DNA from: Verrucomicrobiales bacterium
GTDB taxonomy: Bacteria > Verrucomicrobiota > Verrucomicrobiia > Verrucomicrobiales > DEV007
DNA length: 64,000 bases
Assembly (NCBI GenBank): GCA_002698785.1
Contig: PAAG01000014.1
Coordinates: 1 to 64,000 of the forward strand
Direction of reading: 5' to 3'
The position numbers and the translations under genes are program-made. Below the pieces are notes generated by a model, which worked only from the letters and a program-made list of their open reading frames with translations, ran no database searches and was not told where the DNA came from. Positions 26,093 through 35,421 of the stretch are shown piece after piece. Position 1 is the stretch's first letter, and each line of letters starts with the position of its first letter.

Positions 26093-27130
26093 CTATTGAC
26101 CAGCCACTGTTTTCGGCTTGGGCGTGTTGGGTCCATCTTCCGGAAGCTCCGGAATCTTGATGTATTCTTCATCGACTTCCCCTGTCAGCGCTCCCAGGAA
26201 AGTGACGATCTTCGAGGTTTCCTCATCTGATAGAATCCTGCCCAGTTGGTATTCGGCCATCTTGGATACCATTTCTTCGAGTGTCTCAATGGAACCATCG
26301 TGGAGGTATGGACCAGTCTCCGTAATATTCCGTAGACTCGGAACTTTGAAGAAATACATGTCAGTTTCTACATTTGTCGCCTCATAGCGGCCTTTGTCTT
26401 CCGTGGGCCACTCTTTGACCAGCCCGAGCTTCTGGAACATCTGTCCCCCCACTGCGGCTCCGTTGTGACATGTGGCACATCCAGAAGTTAGGAACAAGTT
26501 CAGGCCCTCCTTTTCAGGATCTGTTAGTGCTGAATCATCACCATTCAGGTAATCATCGAAGCGCCCAGGGGTAAGAAGGTTTCTCTCAAATGCACCGATC
26601 GCTTTGCCCATGTTTACAAAGGTGAGTGGCTCCTCTTCCTCAGGGAATGCTTCGGCAAAGAGTTCGACGTATCCCGGGATTGAGTTGAGGACTTTCAACA
26701 CATAGTCCGGATCGGGCATGCCCATTTCAATAGGATTGGTAACTGGACCAACGGCTTGTTCTTCCACATCCTTTGCTCGACCGTCCCAAAACTGGGCGAT
26801 GTGAAGAGCTGCATTGAAGACAGTTGGTGCCGAGCGTCCACCTTCCTGTCCGTGAATTCCCTGTGAAACATTTCGGCCGTCGTCACCAAAACTGGCGAGA
26901 TCGTGGCATGTGTTACAAGACACACTCCGATCCATCGAAAGACGAGTGTCGTAATAGAGCATGCGACCAAGTTCGATCTTCGCCTCGGTCATGGGGTTCT
27001 CCGGATTTTCTGGCGCTTCACCTAAGGGCGCAAATAAAGCGAGCATCGCCTTATTCACTTCGACCTCAGATCTGAGTTGGAATTGAAGCGCAAAAAGAAG
27101 CACTGTAAAGGTGGTAGTAAATATCTTCAT
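26093..27130 (-). CDS. CcpA-type di-haem cytochrome c peroxidase
   Basis: About 345 residues from ATG 27130 with a signal peptide (IFTTTFTVLLFALQFQLRS). Two c-haem sites are present, CNTCH (about 72-76) and CATCH (about 215). Other family motifs are LGRMLYYDTRLSMDRSVSC, FGDDGRNVSQG, FWDGRA, IGAFERNLLTPGRFD, FKVPSLRNITETGPYLHDGS and IVTFLGALTG. It is a compact, classical bacterial cytochrome c peroxidase of the periplasm, which reduces hydrogen peroxide with electrons from c-type cytochromes. The mature tail is proline-rich. An in-frame upstream start (27169) is less likely. It converges with the CorC-like gene and is separate from the longer peroxidase at 22991. Confidence 0.94.
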   Translation of the reverse strand: MKIFTTTFTVLLFALQFQLRSEVEVNKAMLALFAPLGEAPENPENPMTEAKIELGRMLYYDTRLSMDRSVSCNTCHDLASFGDDGRNVSQGIHGQEGGRSAPTVFNAALHIAQFWDGRAKDVEEQAVGPVTNPIEMGMPDPDYVLKVLNSIPGYVELFAEAFPEEEEPLTFVNMGKAIGAFERNLLTPGRFDDYLNGDDSALTDPEKEGLNLFLTSGCATCHNGAAVGGQMFQKLGLVKEWPTEDKGRYEATNVETDMYFFKVPSLRNITETGPYLHDGSIETLEEMVSKMAEYQLGRILSDEETSKIVTFLGALTGEVDEEYIKIPELPEDGPNTPKPKTVAGQ

Positions 27131-27283
27131 AACGATACAACGATTAATTACGACGGATAGACTCGGCACGATCCCAAGGCAAGCCAGATTTCTGCCAAAA
27201 ACGTCGAATGGTGTAACGAGATTGCGTTAGCATCCGTCTCACTGTGGAGAATGGATCACGTGTTAGAAACCAGGAGCGTTGTG

Positions 27284-28420
27284 ATGTCAGAACCTCCCCC
27301 TATTCCGCGACCATCCTGGCGCATTCGAGCAACTCATGGCCTGTCAGTTGTTTTCGATACAGTATTCGGGTTTCTCTCTCTGGTTGCTGTTCTCGCGATA
27401 GTTTCTGCTATCCCCCTTTTGAATTTGCTCAGCCTTGGATACTTGCTGGAAGCATCGGCCAGGGTCACTCGTTCAGGAAGAGTGCGCGATGGTTTCATTG
27501 GACTATTCTGGTTTTCGTCTCTTGGAAAAGCGGTATTTGGTATCTGGCTTTGGACCTTGCCAATCCGCTTATTGCACAGCTACTGGGTCGACTCTGAGCT
27601 AGTAGAGGCGGGTAATGAAAAGGCTGTGCAACTGAAGATCGTGCTGATTGTGGCGATCGTTTTTATATCCCTACATCTCATTTGGGCTTTGATTCGAGGA
27701 GGAAAGCTGCGCCACTTTTTCTGGCCCGCTCCTGTTCGATTCTTCAAGTGGTTGGCAGGAGAGAACAAATGGGGACCGGTAGTCAAGAGGCTGCGAGGGA
27801 GCTTTAAAAACCTTCAGCCTCTACATTATGCAAAACTCGGAGGGCTTGGCTTTGCCGGGGCGGCAATCTGGCTGGCGCTTCCGGTGACGATGCTAATGGT
27901 GGCGTCGAGTGCTGGGCAGAACGGGATTTCTCTAATTGGTTCCTTCATGGGGAGCGTCTTGCTGGGGATGGTGGTTCTCTATCTACCTTTCCTGCAAACG
28001 CAGTTTGCGATAACCGGTCGCTTTCGGGATTTCTTTTCTGTTCATGAGATTCGGAGGCTTTTCGCCAAAGCTCCACTCGCTTTCTGGTTAGCGCTGTTTA
28101 TCACTCTACTTTTTGCGATCCCACTCTATCTGTTGAAAATCGAGTTAACGCCCAAGGAGGTGGCGTGGTTGCCGAATGTAGTTTTCGTGCTGTTCATCTA
28201 TCCCGCACGCCTCCTGATCGGCTGGGCGATATCCAGGGCGAATCGGCGAGATCTGCCGCGCATCTGGGTTTCTCGCTGGATGTCTCGCCTTGCTGCGGTT
28301 CCCGTGGTGGCAGCCTACGTCTTTATTGTCTGGCTGACTCAATTCTTGAGCTGGCACGGCACCTATAGCCTGATGGAGCAGCATGCATTTCTCGTTCCTG
28401 CACCTCTTCTCGGACTGTAG
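27284..28420 (+). CDS. Polytopic membrane protein, DUF4013-like
   Basis: About 378 residues. The ATG at 27284 has AGGAG seven bases upstream, so it is preferred over the in-frame ATG at 27251. After a proline-rich N-terminus comes VFDTVFGFLSLVAVLAIVSAIPLLNLLSLGYLLEASARVTRSGR over residues 22-66, a pattern of DUF4013-type proteins. At least six hydrophobic segments follow, for example around 115-135, 190-210, 220-245, 275-300, 310-335 and 345-365. There are no catalytic motifs. The function is unknown, and the family label is offered with moderate confidence. Confidence 0.75.
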   Translation: MSEPPPIPRPSWRIRATHGLSVVFDTVFGFLSLVAVLAIVSAIPLLNLLSLGYLLEASARVTRSGRVRDGFIGLFWFSSLGKAVFGIWLWTLPIRLLHSYWVDSELVEAGNEKAVQLKIVLIVAIVFISLHLIWALIRGGKLRHFFWPAPVRFFKWLAGENKWGPVVKRLRGSFKNLQPLHYAKLGGLGFAGAAIWLALPVTMLMVASSAGQNGISLIGSFMGSVLLGMVVLYLPFLQTQFAITGRFRDFFSVHEIRRLFAKAPLAFWLALFITLLFAIPLYLLKIELTPKEVAWLPNVVFVLFIYPARLLIGWAISRANRRDLPRIWVSRWMSRLAAVPVVAAYVFIVWLTQFLSWHGTYSLMEQHAFLVPAPLLGL

Positions 28421-28444
28421 AATAAGGGGATACTATCTCTGGAA

Positions 28445-28669
28445 TCAGTCCAGGATCTGAATTTGTTTGAGCCTGGAGCCGGCACCAATGCGAATGACGA
28501 TTTGTCTCTTCGCTACGCCAAATTTTTTCGCCACCAAGGCGATCAGTTCGCGATTTGCTTTTCCATCCACAGGCGGCGATTTCAATCGTGCCACCCAGTT
28601 GCCGTCCTCACCCTGAGTCAGGCTGGATTCTCGTGCATTGGGTTTGACCTTTACCTCAATGCGTTTCAT
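28445..28669 (-). CDS. DUF167 (YggU-like) small protein
   Basis: A 74-residue protein that fits DUF167 along its full length: RIEVKVKPNARESSL at the start, LKSPPVDGKANRELIALVAKKFGVAKRQIVI and GAGSRLKQIQI at the end. The fold is a small alpha/beta domain of unknown function, widespread in bacteria and archaea. It begins 6 nt after the NagB-LmbE gene on the same strand and is probably translated from the same message. Confidence 0.93.
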   Translation of the reverse strand: MKRIEVKVKPNARESSLTQGEDGNWVARLKSPPVDGKANRELIALVAKKFGVAKRQIVIRIGAGSRLKQIQILD

Positions 28670-28675
28670 CGGAGC

Positions 28676-30604
28676 TTACGGATTCCATCGGCGAAATGCC
28701 TCAATAGCCTCATATTCAGCCATTCCCAAACTGTCGTACAAAGCGGCAATCATCTGATTCCTGGCGGAAGTATTAAACACCTCGTCGCTAGTCGACATGA
28801 ACTTGCGGGTTGCTTCCACTTTTTCTTCCAACTGATCAGGACTCATTGGCACTGCCATTTCAATCTCATGGGCTTCAATGTCACCATCACGCCCGCCATA
28901 GAGCCATACGTGACAACGCGAGTTCCATGGTTCGTCCCCTAATGATCTCCAAGCGTTCGAGAAAGCACGGAAACTGAGTGCCTGAATCGAACTGGGGTCA
29001 CTGGATGCACCTGTTGCGAAAACGATATCGGGCTGAAAACTGCGTAATACGTCAGCTACCAACTCATCGTCCTCGGTCCCAAGGACAAAACGACGGTATC
29101 GCCCTTTCTCGTAGAAAGGCAAATCAAGGAACTGTGTGTCTTCATTATCAAGTCGACAGACGGTAGCTGCATCTCTTGCTTCCCCCCGAACGATCAGCCC
29201 CTTCAGCTTTCTAACCATCTCAGGATCAATGCCGAATTCACCTTTTTCCTCCAGCGCTGATAGAATCGATTCTGCGTATTCCCTTTGATTCTCCCAGCCC
29301 GAAACATGTGTTGCTTCAGCCATTTCCAGGAGAACTCGGGCGAAATTCAAGGAAGCAACGTCGGAGACTCGCAAGTTGCCTGATGTCTGGAAGACCAATT
29401 GAACCGTGTGCCCCTGCTCTTTCAAGCGATCCAGTGTTCCTCCCATTCCGATGAAAGCATCCGCAGGCTCGGGGCTGAATACGAGAACACGCTTTGGAAA
29501 GGGTTCCGCTCGCTCGGGGCGGTTGGTGTCGTCGGCTCCCGGTTTGCCGCCAGGCCAGCCAGTGATCGTGTGCTGGACTCGATTGAAGATATCGATATTC
29601 ACCTCGTAAGCAGCCTCGGAGGTTGAAGCGAGCAGCTCCCCTGTCCCCGACTCGTTGTAATCTTCGTCGATCAGCTTCAATATTGGCTTCTCCAATTTTT
29701 GGGAAAGCCAGACCACTGCACGCTTTTTCATCTGGCCATCCCAGGCGACTGGTCCAACGAGCCATGGGTAGCGGAATCGAGTCAGGTGTCCGGCAGCAGC
29801 TTCATCGACCAGAAAGACTGCGTGCTCATGTCCTTGGAGGAAACTCGCTGACACCTGATCGATTCGTGGCCCCTCTACAGCCTGCTGGACTATTTCGGAT
29901 TTGCTGGCGCCCCAGGCCATCAGGACAAGACTCTTTGCCTTCAAAATGGTGCCTACCCCCATTGTGATGGCGGACCGAGGCACATTTGTGAGCCCCATGA
30001 AGTCTGCCGCGGCATCCTGTCGGGTTACTCTATCAAGAGTAATCATGCGGGTCCGCGAGTCTTCCGATGAACCGGGTTCATTGAAACCAATGTGACCGGT
30101 CCTACCGATACCCAGAATTTGCATATCCAACCCGCCTACTTCGTCGATCTTGCGCTCATATTCGAGACAGTGGTCGTAGACTTCCTCCATTGGGACCGTG
30201 CCATCAGGAATATTGATCTGATCGGCAGGGATATCCACATGATCGAAAAGCTGGTCCCGCATGAATCGAAAGTAACTCTCTGGGTGGTCTGGAGAGAGAC
30301 CGTAGTATTCATCGAGGTTGAAAGTGATGACATTGGAGAAGCTCAGTCCTTCTTCCTGATGAAGCCTGATCAACTCTCGGTAAAACAGCACAGGAGTAGA
30401 CCCCGTGGCGAGTCCCAGCACGAATGGCTTCCCTTCTTTTTGCCTTTCTTGAATCAGCTCGGCAACCTCGCCGGCCAACTGTGCGCTCGCGGAAGCGGAA
30501 TCGCTATGAATAAGAGTCTTTACCTTTTCAAATCGTTCCTGCTGAGACTGCAGAGACGAGTCGAAGGGAGCAAGGATGCGTACGGGGGAACCAGTTTCGC
30601 TCAT
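28676..30604 (-). CDS. nagB: Glucosamine-6-phosphate deaminase fused to a degenerate LmbE/PIG-L domain
   Basis: 642 residues in two parts. Residues about 20-285 are NagB, which turns glucosamine-6-phosphate into fructose-6-phosphate and ammonia: GLATGSTPVLFYREL, FNLDEYYGLSPDHPESY (97-113), GHIGFNEPGS (170-179), SRTRMITLDRVTRQDAA. At the E. coli Asp141 position this protein has threonine (GIGRTGH), a form I recall from other two-domain members. Residues about 370-630 are a PIG-L/LmbE-type deacetylase domain, but the metal motif HPDD is changed to EPAD in FSPEPADAF (376-384), so the zinc site is probably lost. The C-terminal HEIEMAVPMSP is retained. The gene is divergent from a sulfatase and followed by DUF167. 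Amino-sugar catabolism is the likely role. Confidence 0.92.
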   Translation of the reverse strand: MSETGSPVRILAPFDSSLQSQQERFEKVKTLIHSDSASASAQLAGEVAELIQERQKEGKPFVLGLATGSTPVLFYRELIRLHQEEGLSFSNVITFNLDEYYGLSPDHPESYFRFMRDQLFDHVDIPADQINIPDGTVPMEEVYDHCLEYERKIDEVGGLDMQILGIGRTGHIGFNEPGSSEDSRTRMITLDRVTRQDAAADFMGLTNVPRSAITMGVGTILKAKSLVLMAWGASKSEIVQQAVEGPRIDQVSASFLQGHEHAVFLVDEAAAGHLTRFRYPWLVGPVAWDGQMKKRAVVWLSQKLEKPILKLIDEDYNESGTGELLASTSEAAYEVNIDIFNRVQHTITGWPGGKPGADDTNRPERAEPFPKRVLVFSPEPADAFIGMGGTLDRLKEQGHTVQLVFQTSGNLRVSDVASLNFARVLLEMAEATHVSGWENQREYAESILSALEEKGEFGIDPEMVRKLKGLIVRGEARDAATVCRLDNEDTQFLDLPFYEKGRYRRFVLGTEDDELVADVLRSFQPDIVFATGASSDPSSIQALSFRAFSNAWRSLGDEPWNSRCHVWLYGGRDGDIEAHEIEMAVPMSPDQLEEKVEATRKFMSTSDEVFNTSARNQMIAALYDSLGMAEYEAIEAFRRWNP

Positions 30605-30723
30605 GTGGTGCCGGTATGCTGAAGGCGATCTTGCACTATGTCAATCGGCCCGATTCGGCCGGACGCAATTTCGCGCCGGAGATCTCCTTTACCAAAGCCA
30701 ATTTCTTGTCGAGACTCCACCTG

Positions 30724-32118
30724 ATGATTTCCTGTAAACAATCCCTGTTCGTTTTGCTGGCACTACTTCTGCCAGTGGTATCCCACTCAGCTGAGGCGAA
30801 GCCAAACTTCGTCGTGATATTCTGCGATGATTTAGGTTATGGCGATCTTTCCTGCTTTGGGCATCCGTCGATCAAAACGCCCAACCTGGATGCCATGGCA
30901 GCGGAGGGACAGAAATGGACCAATTTCTACGTTGCTGCCTGCGTGTGCACTCCCAGTCGGGCAGGCCTGATGACAGGACGGCTCCCCATTCGCAACGGAA
31001 TGTGCTCGGATCAGAGAAGAGTTTTGTTCCCTGATTCGTCTGGTGGCCTTCCCCCCTCTGAAATCACGATTTCATCTGCCCTAAAAGGACTCGGATACAA
31101 GACTGCTGCTGTTGGCAAGTGGCACCTCGGGCACCTGCCCCAGTACCTGCCCACAAGCCACGGGTTCGACAGCTATTTTGGCATCCCTTACAGCAACGAT
31201 ATGTCGAAGGAGGGAAAGACGAGCCATTTCGATCTTGCCGAAGCCGAAGACTACTCCGCATACAAAGTCCCTATCCTTAGAGATGAGGAGGTGGTCGAGC
31301 AGCCAGCCGATCAGCGCACAATCACGAAACGCTTTACTGAAGAGGCAGTGCGAAAAATCGAAGAGTTCGGAGACGAACCTTTTTTCATTTATCTCGCGCA
31401 CAACCTTCCTCACATCCCCCTCTTTCGTTCCGAGAAATTCAAAGGTCAGTCATCGAACGGGATCTATGGCGATGTCATTGAAGAGATAGACTGGTCAGTA
31501 GGAGAGATTCGCAAGGCACTGAAAGCTACCGGCGTTGAGGAAAACACTCTCGTTGTGTTCACATCTGACAATGGACCCTGGCTGAAGTTTAAAACACACG
31601 GTGGAACCGCTGGCATGCTGCGTGATGGCAAAGGATCGACTTGGGAAGGTGGGATGCGAGAACCTACAATCGTGGCCTGGCCCGGCACGATTGCTCCCGG
31701 CATCGTTCATGAGATGGGATCCACTCTCGATCTACTTCCCACTTTCGTATCTCTCGCAGGAGGAGAACTTCCCGACGACCGTGTCTTCGATGGCGTTGAC
31801 CTTTCTGATATCGTTCAAGGTAAGACGTCCACATCGCCCAGAGAAACGATGTTCTACTATCACGGAGAGCAGCTCTATGCCGTTCGAAAAGGAGAGTTCA
31901 AAGCCCATTTCAAAACAAAGACGAGCTATGTCGGGCAAAACAAGCCCGAGGTATTTGACCCACCGCTGCTTTTTCACCTTGGCCACGACCCAGGAGAACA
32001 ATGGAATGTGCAGGCAGAATATCCCGAAATTGCAGAGGAATTGACTAAACTAGCAGAGGAACACACTTCTGGTGTGGAAAGGGTTCCGAGCCAACTCGTC
32101 GGGAGGATTGGCGAATGA
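30724..32118 (+). CDS. Exported formylglycine-type sulfatase
   Basis: About 464 residues from ATG 30724, with a signal peptide (SLFVLLALLLPVVSHSAEA). The sulfatase fold begins KPNFVVIFCDDLGYGDLSCFG, with the metal-binding DD at about 35-36. The key motif C75-T-P-S-R, followed by AGLMTGR, is the cysteine-type site that must be matured to formylglycine. GKWHLGHLPQYLPTSHGFD and FTSDNGPW with the distal metal ligands D and N are also present. Such enzymes release sulfate from sulfated glycans or small esters in the periplasm or outside the cell. An earlier in-frame start (30616) is unlikely because it would bury the signal peptide. It is divergent from the nagB fusion, a hint of joint use of sulfated amino-sugar polymers. 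Confidence 0.94.
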   Translation: MISCKQSLFVLLALLLPVVSHSAEAKPNFVVIFCDDLGYGDLSCFGHPSIKTPNLDAMAAEGQKWTNFYVAACVCTPSRAGLMTGRLPIRNGMCSDQRRVLFPDSSGGLPPSEITISSALKGLGYKTAAVGKWHLGHLPQYLPTSHGFDSYFGIPYSNDMSKEGKTSHFDLAEAEDYSAYKVPILRDEEVVEQPADQRTITKRFTEEAVRKIEEFGDEPFFIYLAHNLPHIPLFRSEKFKGQSSNGIYGDVIEEIDWSVGEIRKALKATGVEENTLVVFTSDNGPWLKFKTHGGTAGMLRDGKGSTWEGGMREPTIVAWPGTIAPGIVHEMGSTLDLLPTFVSLAGGELPDDRVFDGVDLSDIVQGKTSTSPRETMFYYHGEQLYAVRKGEFKAHFKTKTSYVGQNKPEVFDPPLLFHLGHDPGEQWNVQAEYPEIAEELTKLAEEHTSGVERVPSQLVGRIGE

Positions 32119-32141
32119 GGCAAGAGGCCTCCGGTTAGTGC

Positions 32142-32789
32142 ATGAACTCTCTAGGTCATGATCCAGCTCCAGAGAATGGACCCAAGTCGCCCAATGAATG
32201 GGGAGTGCTGATCATAATCTCGTTTTTCTTTTTTCTGCTAATATGTTTGGAGTTGTTTCGAGATTTTACGATCTACAAGCTCAGTGTTCCGTTCTTCGTA
32301 GCTTCGTGGGTGATCCTTCTCGTAATCCATGAGCTGGGTCACGCACTGGCAGCGAGATTTCTTGGATGGGGAGTTTCGCTGATCAGTATCGGAACCGGGC
32401 GGATCCTTGCGAAAGTTGAGATAGCGGATATGCCGATTGAGTTTAGAACGATCCCCCTGTCAGGGTTTGTTATGCCGGAGGTCCGTGATCTGACCGCACC
32501 AAGACTGAAACAGTTCATAATTTACTCGGCAGGTCCAGGAATCGAAATACTGCTAGTCTGTTTGATCGCGGTCGTCTTTGGCCCCTCGACTCTCCTTCAA
32601 AAGACACCCGATGTAGGACTCGTAGCGCTACAGAGCTTTTGCGTCGCAGCATTGACGGGAGCTATAATCAATTTGATTCCGCTTCCTCATAGCACATCCA
32701 GCGGGACAGGCTGGTCTGATGGCCTGGGAATGCTTTTGTCCTGGACGATACCTGACGAGGTGTTTCGCCAGAGATTGAAGCCGTCCTAG
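32142..32789 (+). CDS. M50-family membrane metalloprotease-like protein
   Basis: A 215-residue membrane protein. HELGHALAARF at about 63-73 lies within a hydrophobic helix and matches the zinc motif of site-2 protease (M50) relatives. The second motif region, INLIPLPHSTSSGTGWSDGLGML near the C-terminus (about 180-203), resembles the N-P-x(n)-D-G pattern that supplies the third zinc ligand. Four to five membrane helices are visible. No PDZ domain is present, so it belongs to the short class. The substrate is unknown. It starts 23 nt after the sulfatase stop, so the two may form an operon. Confidence 0.82.
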   Translation: MNSLGHDPAPENGPKSPNEWGVLIIISFFFFLLICLELFRDFTIYKLSVPFFVASWVILLVIHELGHALAARFLGWGVSLISIGTGRILAKVEIADMPIEFRTIPLSGFVMPEVRDLTAPRLKQFIIYSAGPGIEILLVCLIAVVFGPSTLLQKTPDVGLVALQSFCVAALTGAIINLIPLPHSTSSGTGWSDGLGMLLSWTIPDEVFRQRLKPS

Positions 32790-32796
32790 TGGGGTG

Positions 32797-35412
32797 TTAG
32801 CCCCGACCGAATATTCGTCCGACCTGTTCTCCGACCCCGAGCACATTCTCCCAGCGCCTCACGATCAAATCGATCAGAAACAGGCCCAGGAAACAACTCA
32901 GTAGCCAAGGCCATAGCTCAACATACTGTGAGACATTCGTACCGGAAAGCTCAAGAGCCTCCTCCGCAGATGAGAGGTAGGAACCACCCGTTATTTCACA
33001 AGCCTGTTTCAATAATTCCTCGTCTACCCTTCCTGTCGCGACCTCGCTGGAAGGATTGTGGACATAGCCAGCCGAGACTAGTTGGGAGCCTGACCGAGCC
33101 CTGACAAGATACACCCCAGAGAATTCCGGTCGAAACGAAGCCTCATACCAGCCGGGTCCCTCTTGCTCAAGAGAAACGGTGGAAATTGTCTCCATTCCAG
33201 ATCCGAGCGAATTCGCAGGAACATGAAATATATCCGCTTCTACTGCAGCACCGTCTCTTCGATTACCTGCATCCTCTGAGAGGTCGACGGCAATTTTGAC
33301 TTCCTCCCCTTCCTCTTCCAACCGTAAGTCCATGTTGAGACCTTGCGGTGCTCGTGCCGTCTCACGCAAGACTTGAGCCCACATCTGGCTGTATCCCGGC
33401 CAATCTGCCACCCACAGAGCCGCCCATCTCGACTTACAATCCGAAGTAAATGCTGTCACCTTTCCTAATCCAAACCGCCAGTGCGCCAACAGTGGGTCTC
33501 CCGTGTCAGTAACGAGTGGAACTTGTGAAGTAGCTTTGCGATTTGTTTTCACATACCCGAGCAAGGGCGGAGCAAACCCATCTTCCCAATCACGAAGCAT
33601 GGGATGATTCTCGACGAGTTGAGGCTCGAAGGCATCTTCCCGGATCATCCTGCCCGTGTGAGTCATGGTATCCTGGGTAAAGATCCGCACAATAGACGTC
33701 GGGTCCATGGTGACGTAACTCTGTCCGCCTCCAGCTGCTGCTATCGCCTGCAGCAACCCGACCTGCGCTCCAGATCCCACCGCAACTGTAGAGATCGTGA
33801 TTCCCTCTGCATGGCACTGCGATGCGAGTGCTTGATACCCCTGACCGGATGTCTGTCCATCTGTCAGGACAATCATATGTTTGATTTTCGCCTTCACCTT
33901 GCTGAGTTCGTCTCGAGCCATTGCCATTCCCGGATAGACGTTGGTTCCCCCTCCTGAAGCCAGTAGCGAAATCTGGTTCGCGATCGCACTGGTCGAGGTG
34001 ACCCGGGTCATCGGCACAACTTCGTGCACTTGTGAGTCGAAGGCATAGACTCCAATAAAGTCTTTTGAAGAAAGAAGCTCCGCAGTCGCGATAGCGGCAG
34101 ATTTACAAATCTCGATCTTTTGTCCCGCCATCGAACCCGACCTGTCGACTACCAGAGCCAGAGCAGAAGACTGAGATTCTTCCTGGTCCGGCGCTTTCAA
34201 CTTCACTGGCAAAACATCTTCGATCGGAGTTCGGTAGTATCCCCCTACGCCAAACGAATTCATCCCGCCAATCATGACAAAGCCACCTCCCAGCTTTTCA
34301 ACATAGTCCCGAATGGCTGTCATTCGTTGTTCTCCAATCCGATGAGCCGGTATATCCGACAAGACGATACCGTCGTATCCTGCCAGTTCCTGCAGCGACT
34401 CAGGAAGACCTTCCGGGCTACGAACGTCGAGTCGAATTCCTTCGCGAGACATAGCGTCTACAAGGTAGTGGGACTCCCCCTCTTCACCCTCAACATAAAG
34501 AAGCAGTGGCTTTCCTCGAACATCGACAATACTCAGAGCTTCGTTGTTCTCGGGAATGGAATCGCGTCCTTCGAAGCCCTCTACTACGACTCGGTAGTTG
34601 TAGATGTTTCTTTTCTCCGGAAAGCGTTTGAAGCGGTGTGTAGAAGGAACTCCGGGCTCAATCTCGATATTCTTCGATTCCACCTCAACTCCGTTTTCAA
34701 AAAGCCGCAACAGCCCGGGACCTCCGAGCGAACCTTCGACGGTGGCCTCTAACTCAAGGCTGGCGCCTTCATTCAATCGTGACTGTGAGGACGTCAATTT
34801 CGTCACGCGCACGTCCGGCTGAATTTCTCCTGACACACCGACTGCGTGAATCTTGATTCCCAGAACCGCAGCTTCGTTGGCCGAGTCGACAAGGGAACCT
34901 TCTGTTTCGACACCATCGCCCACGAGAACGACGTGCCGAGAACTACCGCTGGGGAACAATCCTTTTGCGAGACGAATGGCTTTTTCAAAATTAGAGGAAG
35001 CACCAATCTGTTCCATGATGCTTGTACCTGATTCTTCATCTCCCCGGAATTCGGCGCGCGAAGGGTTCTGAATCAACTTGGCTTCTGAACCTGCTGCAAC
35101 AATCCCTGAAACAGTGCCCGCCGGAAGCCCGCGCTGAATCTCTTCGACAGCCTCATACCCAGCGGCGATTCCTGCATCGCTCTGGCTTCGACTATGGTCC
35201 ACAACAAAAATCACAGACTGCTCGCGAGACGTGAGCAATCTGGCGGGAGAAGCAATTGCCAGCAATGCAAGAACGATCAGGAGCGAACGCAGGACGAGGA
35301 GAACTCGTCGCCGCCCCTGGCTCATCGGATGAGTCGACCGAGCATCAAACCAGAACAGCAATGCAAGTGCTGGTAAGACTAGAAGAAGAATCTTTGGGTA
35401 TAACCAATCCAT
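32797..35412 (-). CDS. Membrane-anchored VWA / GATase-1-like protein, last gene of MoxR operon
   Basis: 871 residues. Two N-terminal membrane helices (about 5-25 and 38-60) precede a degenerate VWA segment (VIFVVDHSRSQSDAG). A Rossmann-like stretch resembling class I glutamine amidotransferases but lacking a visible catalytic cysteine follows (GYDGIVLSDIPAHRIGEQ, GGGFVMIGGMNSFGVGGYY). Next comes a full VWA domain with the MIDAS DRSGSMAGQKIE and ASGGGTNVYPGMAMA. A beta-rich part and a C-terminal helix (about 835-855, LWPWLLSCFLGLFLIDLIV) end the protein. The topology suggests a large periplasmic body held at both ends. It follows the BatA-like gene by 9 nt. The homologues I recall in PVC bacteria are annotated only as VWA or GATase-like proteins, so the function is unknown. 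Confidence 0.87.
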   Translation of the reverse strand: MDWLYPKILLLVLPALALLFWFDARSTHPMSQGRRRVLLVLRSLLIVLALLAIASPARLLTSREQSVIFVVDHSRSQSDAGIAAGYEAVEEIQRGLPAGTVSGIVAAGSEAKLIQNPSRAEFRGDEESGTSIMEQIGASSNFEKAIRLAKGLFPSGSSRHVVLVGDGVETEGSLVDSANEAAVLGIKIHAVGVSGEIQPDVRVTKLTSSQSRLNEGASLELEATVEGSLGGPGLLRLFENGVEVESKNIEIEPGVPSTHRFKRFPEKRNIYNYRVVVEGFEGRDSIPENNEALSIVDVRGKPLLLYVEGEEGESHYLVDAMSREGIRLDVRSPEGLPESLQELAGYDGIVLSDIPAHRIGEQRMTAIRDYVEKLGGGFVMIGGMNSFGVGGYYRTPIEDVLPVKLKAPDQEESQSSALALVVDRSGSMAGQKIEICKSAAIATAELLSSKDFIGVYAFDSQVHEVVPMTRVTSTSAIANQISLLASGGGTNVYPGMAMARDELSKVKAKIKHMIVLTDGQTSGQGYQALASQCHAEGITISTVAVGSGAQVGLLQAIAAAGGGQSYVTMDPTSIVRIFTQDTMTHTGRMIREDAFEPQLVENHPMLRDWEDGFAPPLLGYVKTNRKATSQVPLVTDTGDPLLAHWRFGLGKVTAFTSDCKSRWAALWVADWPGYSQMWAQVLRETARAPQGLNMDLRLEEEGEEVKIAVDLSEDAGNRRDGAAVEADIFHVPANSLGSGMETISTVSLEQEGPGWYEASFRPEFSGVYLVRARSGSQLVSAGYVHNPSSEVATGRVDEELLKQACEITGGSYLSSAEEALELSGTNVSQYVELWPWLLSCFLGLFLIDLIVRRWENVLGVGEQVGRIFGRG

Positions 35413-35421
35413 TCAACCAAA

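Noticed and set aside
32790-32806. GGGGT/GCCCC hairpin between the M50 and VWA genes as a terminator
   Set aside because: Short stem, no T-run on either strand.
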